The notes beneath the pieces were generated by a model. It searched no databases. It was not told the origin of the DNA and saw nothing but the letters and a program-made list of their open reading frames with translations. The translations under genes and the position numbers were made by a program. A stretch of DNA of 9,865 nucleotides from CAZXCK01 sp964639225 (GTDB lineage Bacteria > Chloroflexota > Anaerolineae > Aggregatilineales > Phototrophicaceae), in assembly GCA_964639225.1 (NCBI GenBank), contig CAZXCK010000144.1, forward strand, positions 1 through 9,865, given 5' to 3'. Positions within the stretch are counted from its first letter, which is position 1, and every line of letters begins with the position of its first letter. Shown in pieces: positions 5,445 through 9,865 of this stretch.

Positions 5445-6881
5445 CTCGACGCCCGGCAACGGCTTCAGCACCCCGGTTTGCACGTAGCAACGTAACGCGT
5501 CGACCATCACCGCGAGCGGATCATGGCCCCTGAGCTTCAACGTACGGTACACGCTCATCAGCACCGACTGCGTCGCCGCGCCGCGGTCGCTGCGGTTCGA
5601 TTGGCTGTTCTTGCGCAGCACAACCGCCGGCCGGATCTGGCGTTCGGCGTGGTTGTTCTCGAACGGCACGTTCTCGTGGTCCAGGAACGTGAAGATGCTG
5701 TCGCGGTACTTGCTCAGGCGTTTGGCCAGCCGCTGGGCATCGCTGTCGTCATAGGTTTCCTCGGCCATCTTGATCAGGCGCCGGTCCAGGCACTGGATGC
5801 GAGAGCGGTAAGCTTCGGGCGTGAAATCGGCACGCTTCCGCAGGCGGATCCCGTCCCGCACCACTCGCCGCAGCTTCTTGGCAAACGCCTGCCAGACATC
5901 GGACCGGTTACGCTGGTCCACCTTTTCCAGCTCCCGCAGCAGGTGCACCAGGCAGCACTGGTGGTCGCCGACGGTCAACGCGTCGTACGGCGCCCAGAAG
6001 TCCCGGACCAGGACCCCGTCGAATGCCTCAAGGAAGAACTTCTGCAACGCCGGACTGCCACGACTGCGATCGACCAGATAGAAGCAGGTCGTCTGGCTGG
6101 TGAAGCACCACAGCCAGTGGGTCTTGCCCTGGACTCGCCAGCCGGTCTCGTCAGCGTGCAGGACGGCCGATTGCCGGGCCTCGTCGGCGATCTGCTGGTA
6201 CCAGACCTCGAGGATCCGGGCCAGGCGCTGCCAGATGGCCACCATGCCGCCCGGGCTGAGGCGCGTCTGCAGGTGGCAACTCATGATGTCGACGATCTGA
6301 TCGATGGTCACGCCGAGGCCGTAGTGCAGCCACGCTGTCAGCGCCACCGCGCGATGGCCGATTGTCGACCTGGGCAGTGCGTCGGGTACGACCGGCTCGA
6401 CGTGTTTCTTGCAGCTGGCGCAGTAGTCGCGATGGATCGTGTGCTCGGCGGCCTCGGGCTGGATCGCCACCGGGATGTCGACGATCACCCAGGTGCGACT
6501 GCGCTGGCAGCGTTGCAAGGGGCCGCCGCAATCTGGACAAAGGGCCAGTCGATGCTCTTCATGGCGGTCGATCTCGACCGGTGGCTTGCGCCAATGGCCC
6601 TGATGTCCAGGCCTGCCTCCCGGCTTGCCCTTGCGCTTGCTGGCCGGCGGTTTGGTGTAGATCGGAATCTGGCCCGAAGGGGTCGCCGGATCGGTCGTCT
6701 TGGCACCGGCCAGGGAGGCCTCCAGGGCCGCGATGCGCTGGGCCATCGCGATCCAGGCGTACTCATCCAGGGCAGGGTCGAACGCGGCGGCTCGCCTGGC
6801 CTGCTCAGCGGTCAACCGCCCCTGCAGGGCGGAGGTGATGATGTCCCGGGCTTCGGCATCCGTGCCGTGTGGGAAATCCAT
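5427..6881 (-). CDS. tnpC: IS66-family transposase TnpC
   Basis: DDE transposase of 484 residues from the ATG at 6881; the frame is open to a TTG at 6917 that would add 12 residues, and neither start has a good Shine-Dalgarno. Residue numbers here use the longer form. An N-terminal segment with coiled-coil character (about 52-70) and a basic KRKGKPGGRPGHQGH linker (94-108) precede an IS66-type zinc finger with CPDC (127-130) and CASC (166-169). Then comes the catalytic domain with HADETGWR (Asp256), VRDFWAPYD (Asp306) and NNHAERQIRP (Glu425), followed by the C-terminal RSDRGAATQSVLMSVYRTLKLRG-like region. Length and motifs are complete, so the protein could be active. It acts in the cytoplasm on the IS ends. 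It is the only gene of the element. Confidence 0.93.
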   Translation of the reverse strand: MDFPHGTDAEARDIITSALQGRLTAEQARRAAAFDPALDEYAWIAMAQRIAALEASLAGAKTTDPATPSGQIPIYTKPPASKRKGKPGGRPGHQGHWRKPPVEIDRHEEHRLALCPDCGGPLQRCQRSRTWVIVDIPVAIQPEAAEHTIHRDYCASCKKHVEPVVPDALPRSTIGHRAVALTAWLHYGLGVTIDQIVDIMSCHLQTRLSPGGMVAIWQRLARILEVWYQQIADEARQSAVLHADETGWRVQGKTHWLWCFTSQTTCFYLVDRSRGSPALQKFFLEAFDGVLVRDFWAPYDALTVGDHQCCLVHLLRELEKVDQRNRSDVWQAFAKKLRRVVRDGIRLRKRADFTPEAYRSRIQCLDRRLIKMAEETYDDSDAQRLAKRLSKYRDSIFTFLDHENVPFENNHAERQIRPAVVLRKNSQSNRSDRGAATQSVLMSVYRTLKLRGHDPLAVMVDALRCYVQTGVLKPLPGVEGVAEG

Positions 6882-6932
6882 GGCCGCAGATGTACCGTGG
6901 ATTCGTGGGGGAGGCAAGGGGAAATTCGGCGG

Positions 6933-8267
6933 CTATCCGGGGAGAGGCGTTGCAGATGGCTGAACTCTTACCTGTCGGGTACGTTGGGCATCGAAGTCCA
7001 GCATGTACAGTTGGCGCTTTCCGGTAAAGACGGAGTCGAAGAAGATACTGGCTCCCGATCGGCTCCATCGAGGGTGGAGGTCGCATCGTGATTCACCCTG
7101 GAAGGCGAAGCTATGAAAAAACTTGCCCAGCATGGTCAGGCTCTCTTGAGCCAGATCATAAAGAAAAAGGCCTTGGTACCTCCCTCTATCAGGGTAGGTA
7201 TCGAAGAGCATCTTGCCGCTCTTAACGCTGGGGTGGCCATCCCCGAGCCGGCCGAGTTGGTGGCGGTCTATCAGCGTTCTTTGGCGCGACCCAATGTTGA
7301 TGTTGTAGTAGTTGTCGCCTATGTTCTCGTCGCGCAGGTAGGCCACGATGGTGTCTTCATCGAGCCAAGTGCAGTGGCTGACCATGCCATCATCGGCAAG
7401 GCAAACCGGGCTGCTGCCGTCCATGTCGGCAACGATCAGCGCGTCCTTTTTGTAGTCCCTGTGGAACCAGCGGTGCAAGAACATGAACCGGCGGGCCCCG
7501 GGAGCAATCATGATATGGTTGAACATGTGGTGGGCGCCTTCCATGGAAGGCTGCGGATGGAGCTTGATGATGTCGTCAATGGATAGGATCAGCTTTGATG
7601 CGTTGCTCTTCATGTCGATGGAGACGATGCCGTCGCTGTTGTTGTCTGCGTAGTCGATCTGTACGTTGCTAGCGTTGTTTCGATAGCCATAGTCCGGGCT
7701 CTTGTCATGCAGACGCTCGAAGTTCAGGCCAAGGGCACGGTCTCGGTGGCAGTCGTAGATCGGCGTATTCAGGGTGGCCACAATCTCCATGGCACTTACA
7801 GAGAAGATCCGCGCCGCATAGGCAGACCGGTCGGCATCATAGTCGTTGAAAACGAAGCGGTCGTTATCCAGCCACTGCAGCTTGCTACCTTGCTGCCAGT
7901 TGTAGGCGGAACTGGTGGCAACGTCTACGGGCTCCCAGGTCTCTGTGGAGAGCAGGATGATCTTGATTTCATTGCTCGGGCAGGGACGCTTGCGGGTCGG
8001 CCGTGCCGTGGCATGGTAGATGATATGCGTTCCAGCGTCGTTGGCAGGAGAGTTGTCGTAATAGCCAAAAAACGTCTCGAGGTCATCGAATGGCAGGGGG
8101 CGGAGCACGTGGTTGCATTTGTGGTCGTAGTACTCTCGATGAATAACGAAGTTGATCCTCTGGTAGAGTCGCTTCAGCCATTCCTTGAGCACGGGCGTTC
8201 GGGAGAGAATGATCGCGAACTGTCGTTCTAGCCGACCATATGAGGATTTGTTGCCCGGCTCTGACAT
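6933..8267 (-). CDS. Beta-propeller protein of a polysaccharide cluster, C-terminus replaced by IS66
   Basis: A 444-residue protein without signal peptide or clear membrane segment. The body has repeated beta-strand-rich blades with TolB/WD40-like phrases such as WNxD-type turns and VADMDGSSPVCL. It resembles a poorly characterised family found beside polysaccharide genes, often annotated vaguely as glycosyltransferase. Notable motifs: FFGYYDNSPAN (66-76), WQQGSKLQWL (124-133), GAHHMFNH (244-251), DDGMVSH (292-298), GDGHPS (342-347) and CDLHPRWS (395-402). The spaced histidines recall metal-site propellers such as oligogalacturonate lyases, which is inference. The ATG at 8267 has AGGAG 6 bases upstream and lies 23 bp after the GT4 stop. 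The last native codon is Gln432; the next 12 residues (VRVQPSATPLPG) and the stop come from the IS66 end. The uninterrupted gene would add QAPHGGMK and stop at 5384. Confidence 0.78.
   Translation of the reverse strand: MSEPGNKSSYGRLERQFAIILSRTPVLKEWLKRLYQRINFVIHREYYDHKCNHVLRPLPFDDLETFFGYYDNSPANDAGTHIIYHATARPTRKRPCPSNEIKIILLSTETWEPVDVATSSAYNWQQGSKLQWLDNDRFVFNDYDADRSAYAARIFSVSAMEIVATLNTPIYDCHRDRALGLNFERLHDKSPDYGYRNNASNVQIDYADNNSDGIVSIDMKSNASKLILSIDDIIKLHPQPSMEGAHHMFNHIMIAPGARRFMFLHRWFHRDYKKDALIVADMDGSSPVCLADDGMVSHCTWLDEDTIVAYLRDENIGDNYYNINIGSRQRTLIDRHQLGRLGDGHPSVKSGKMLFDTYPDRGRYQGLFLYDLAQESLTMLGKFFHSFAFQGESRCDLHPRWSRSGASIFFDSVFTGKRQLYMLDFDAQRTRQVRVQPSATPLPG
6946..6971. repeat. IS66 terminal inverted repeat, right
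   Basis: Reverse complement begins GTAAGAGTTCAGCC at 6971 and matches the left repeat (5419-5444) at 25 of 26 positions. The propeller gene reads through this repeat before stopping at 6933-6935. Confidence 0.95.
6972..6979. repeat. Target site duplication of IS66, right copy
   Basis: CTGTCGGG, identical to 5411-5418 and directly abutting the right terminal repeat. Confidence 0.93.
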
Positions 8268-8290
8268 TGACCGCTCCTGGAGAAGCCGGG

Positions 8291-9571
8291 TTAGTCTGAC
8301 AATCGAGCTGACATGGCATCAGCAAGTCTGCCGACCAACCTTTCGCTGATGAACGTGCTTCGGTAGTCATTGTCTGGGCGAAGTGTAATGCTACCGGCTT
8401 TGAGATTCTCGTATAGATACTCGGCCAAAGTATTCGCGTCTGCAAAGTAACGGCCACAGCCCGAGTTCTCGATGATTTCCGAGGCCTGGCTCTTGTAGCT
8501 TCCGGTCGCAACAATGGGTGTTCCGGAAAAGAGATACTCGAACAGCTTTCCGGTCAGGATGCCCTTCTGGTCGGGATCCTCCCATTCCAAAAACAACAAA
8601 AACGTCGAATCGCTCTGGATGCGCAGAATCTCGCTCCGCGTCGTCTTGGGATAGAATCTGACGAAGGACTTGTCCTGGTAGCGTGCGGCATAGCCGGCGT
8701 TGTCTCCATAGATATTCAGTATGACCTGATCTGCTGCCACACCATGATCGCGGTGCAACAGCTCGATGGCCTCGACTAGCCGGGAGACATCCTGCTTGGC
8801 ATATAGCGTGCCGGTATACGAGAGCGTGATCGTGGCACCGATGGTTTTCTCGTGCACCTCGCTCAATCTGTCTTGTTCGATATCGTACCCGTTCTCAACG
8901 ACCTGGACCGTCTGGTTCGGGAATAGCTGTAGCAGTTTCTCTTTCAAATCATCGGAGACCGTAGTGATCAGATCTGCCCGACCAACACAGCTGCGCTCCA
9001 GATGCCTTTCATACAGCGAGACCGGGAACTTGGCGCGGGAGTCATGGTTTTGTGACCAGAGGTCCCGGTAATCTGCAACCCAGAATATGGGTAGCTTGCG
9101 TTTCAGTTTCGCAGCGGCCATGTGGGTGATCGACGGCGAATAGGAAGAGAGGACGATGTCGTAGGGCCAGGCGTTATAGATTGCGCGTGCCCGTTTGTGC
9201 AGCGCTCCTTCTGCCAGCAGGTGCACATCCATGAAACTGCCCAGCAGCCTTCGGATGAACCTGGCCAGACTCCTCAGAGTGGAGACCCAGGCCTTGGTAT
9301 GTCCCATCGCACCTGCCATTGTGCTCGCATTTCCGACCGGTGCGTTGCCGCTGTGTTCGGGCAAGAATGGCAGATAGTCGACGACCACGATCTTGCAGTC
9401 AAGGTCAGGCATGTGGTTGATCTGCAGTCCGTCGAAGAAGTACTTCCGCGTGGTGATGACGCGTACTTCATGGCCCTGTTTCAACAGGTACTTCGCAAAA
9501 GCATAGACCCGCAGGGAGGCCACGGAACTGTGCGGTGGAAAGTAGTGGGAGAGAATCAGGATTCTTTTCAT
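8291..9571 (-). CDS. Family 4 glycosyltransferase (GT-B fold)
   Basis: Retaining-type GT4 glycosyltransferase of 426 residues, typical length for the family. The N-terminal domain opens with MKRILILSHYFPPHSSVASLR, the nucleotide-fold start seen in WcaI/WbuB-like enzymes. It continues with SSYSPSITHM (142-151), WVADYRDLWS (164-173) and ADLITTVSDDL (199-209). The C-terminal donor-binding domain has ENGYD (226-230), LSYTGTLY (250-257) and GILTGKLFEYLFSGTPIVATG (337-357), the usual site for the conserved Glu that contacts the nucleotide sugar. It probably adds a sugar to a lipid-linked intermediate on the cytoplasmic face of the membrane; the donor is unknown. The frame is open to 9718, but family homology begins at the ATG at 9571. 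No convincing Shine-Dalgarno precedes it. It is the first gene of the leftward operon, with the propeller gene 23 bp downstream. Confidence 0.86.
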   Translation of the reverse strand: MKRILILSHYFPPHSSVASLRVYAFAKYLLKQGHEVRVITTRKYFFDGLQINHMPDLDCKIVVVDYLPFLPEHSGNAPVGNASTMAGAMGHTKAWVSTLRSLARFIRRLLGSFMDVHLLAEGALHKRARAIYNAWPYDIVLSSYSPSITHMAAAKLKRKLPIFWVADYRDLWSQNHDSRAKFPVSLYERHLERSCVGRADLITTVSDDLKEKLLQLFPNQTVQVVENGYDIEQDRLSEVHEKTIGATITLSYTGTLYAKQDVSRLVEAIELLHRDHGVAADQVILNIYGDNAGYAARYQDKSFVRFYPKTTRSEILRIQSDSTFLLFLEWEDPDQKGILTGKLFEYLFSGTPIVATGSYKSQASEIIENSGCGRYFADANTLAEYLYENLKAGSITLRPDNDYRSTFISERLVGRLADAMSARLSD

Positions 9572-9865
9572 GCGCAATACCGGTACCGAGAAGCCACTTC
9601 CGACGACCGACATTCTGAGGCAGAATGTCTCGGCCCGCCTCACGGTGTCGTCGGCAATCCTCAGAAGCGATGTCTTCGGGTGAGCCGTGGGGGCCGAGTG
9701 TCGCAAGCATGTTGGCACAGGGGGCCGCGGCCGGCAAGATGAATCGACCCAGGATTCCCGGAGGCTCCATTCTGTGAGAGGATGGGGTCATGTCACGTCG
9801 AAGCAGGTACTTGTCAGCGTTCGCCCTATAGTCCCCCACCATGTTCCCCGATAGGGGGCCATTCA
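9572..9865. other. Right flank without an assignable gene, leader of the leftward operon
   Basis: Open frames cross this stretch on the minus strand (9842-9468 and the upstream extension of the GT4 frame to 9718), but their translations do not resemble any family I know. The region should hold the promoter for the leftward operon, yet I see no convincing -35/-10 pair. It contains a strong hairpin at 9609-9629, a GGCCGCGGCC palindrome near 9722-9731, and C/G runs close to the window end (CCCC-GATA-GGGG at 9847-9858). Confidence 0.4.
9609..9629 (-). repeat. Perfect 9-bp hairpin upstream of the GT4 gene
   Basis: GACATTCTG (9609-9617) and CAGAATGTC (9621-9629) are exact inverted repeats around a 3-base loop, ending 38 bases before the GT4 ATG at 9571. 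No T-run follows in either direction, so it is not an obvious terminator. It may be an operator or a leader structure that controls the glycosyltransferase operon; this is inferred from position only. Confidence 0.45.

Larger units (their letters stand above)
5419..6971 (-). mobile_element. Complete IS66-family insertion sequence (TnpC-only type)
   Basis: A 1553-bp element bounded by 26-bp terminal inverted repeats, matching at 25 of 26 positions and beginning GTAAGAGTTCAGCC, and flanked by the 8-bp direct repeat CTGTCGGG. It has a single gene, tnpC, on the minus strand. The accessory tnpA and tnpB of classical IS66 are absent, as in the ISBst12-like subgroup. It is inserted in the last codons of the propeller gene, in the same orientation as the host operon, so transposase transcripts could run into the GT2 gene. 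The near-perfect ends, intact transposase and perfect target duplication indicate a fairly recent insertion that has not since rearranged. Confidence 0.93.

Noticed and set aside
5523..7091. Long plus-strand open frame of 522 codons
   Set aside because: It is antisense to the IS66 transposase across most of its length, extends past the IS end, and its translation has no family features. It is an artefact of GC-rich codon use in tnpC.
7113..8231. Plus-strand open frames of 157 and 174 codons
   Set aside because: They lie antisense to the propeller gene, which has a proper start, ribosome-binding site and operon spacing. Their translations are low-complexity and unlike known proteins.
9572..9718. 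N-terminal extension of the GT4 protein to 9718
   Set aside because: The extra 49 residues are unlike the family, which begins at MKRILILSHYFPP. A hairpin and non-coding-looking sequence occupy this stretch.
1..9865. CRISPR array, tRNA/rRNA genes, toxin-antitoxin or defence system
   Set aside because: I found no regularly spaced direct repeats, no cloverleaf-like sequence and no defence-associated motifs. The content is explained by polysaccharide genes and insertion sequences.
9834..9865. Possible mobile-element end in the C/G runs at the right edge
   Set aside because: The CCCC-GATA-GGGG motif is suggestive, but no partner end or transposase is present and the window stops here.

Overview
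The window looks like part of a bacterial cell-surface or extracellular polysaccharide biosynthesis locus that insertion sequences have repeatedly broken up. The host is probably a Gram-negative proteobacterium. This rests on a WbpB/WlbA-type nucleotide-sugar dehydrogenase, membrane-anchored and GT4 glycosyltransferases, and IS3 and IS66 elements. Genus cannot be read from the sequence.

Layout, left to right. Bases 1-556 hold no gene I can recognise. Bases 557-1273 are the 3' part of an IS3-family element, a decayed orfB that keeps its DDE triad and right end. A compact rightward three-gene operon follows: a WbpB/WlbA-like UDP-GlcNAcA 3-dehydrogenase (1306-2238), a PAPS-type sulfotransferase (2258-3208), and a FemAB/GNAT-like acyltransferase (3205-4149) that starts on a TTG overlapping the sulfotransferase stop. 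Next comes the 5' end of a second IS3-family element (about 4181-4390, truncated orfA). The rest is a leftward operon, in transcription order: GT4 glycosyltransferase (9571-8291), a beta-propeller protein (8267-6933), and an ExoA-like GT2 glycosyltransferase with C-terminal membrane segments (5387-4404). An intact IS66-family element of the TnpC-only kind (5419-6971) sits inside the last codons of the propeller gene.

The best-supported result is the history of the IS66 insertion. The element has 26-bp terminal inverted repeats matching at 25 of 26 positions and a perfect 8-bp target duplication (CTGTCGGG). Removing it in silico restores a 440-residue propeller protein whose TGA overlaps the GT2 ATG (ATGA). 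With the element in place the propeller gene runs into the IS end and stops after 12 foreign residues, so only the last 8 native residues are lost. GT2 keeps its own Shine-Dalgarno sequence.

Functional reading (inference): the leftward genes assemble a glycan repeat unit at the inner membrane. The rightward genes supply or decorate an uncommon sugar (a 3-amino/3-acetamido uronic acid, sulfation, an acyl or aminoacyl group). The other enzymes expected with WbpB (UDP-GlcNAc 6-dehydrogenase, aminotransferase, N-acetyltransferase), and any polymerase, flippase or export genes, are not in this window. I see no tRNA, rRNA, CRISPR array or convincing rho-independent terminator.
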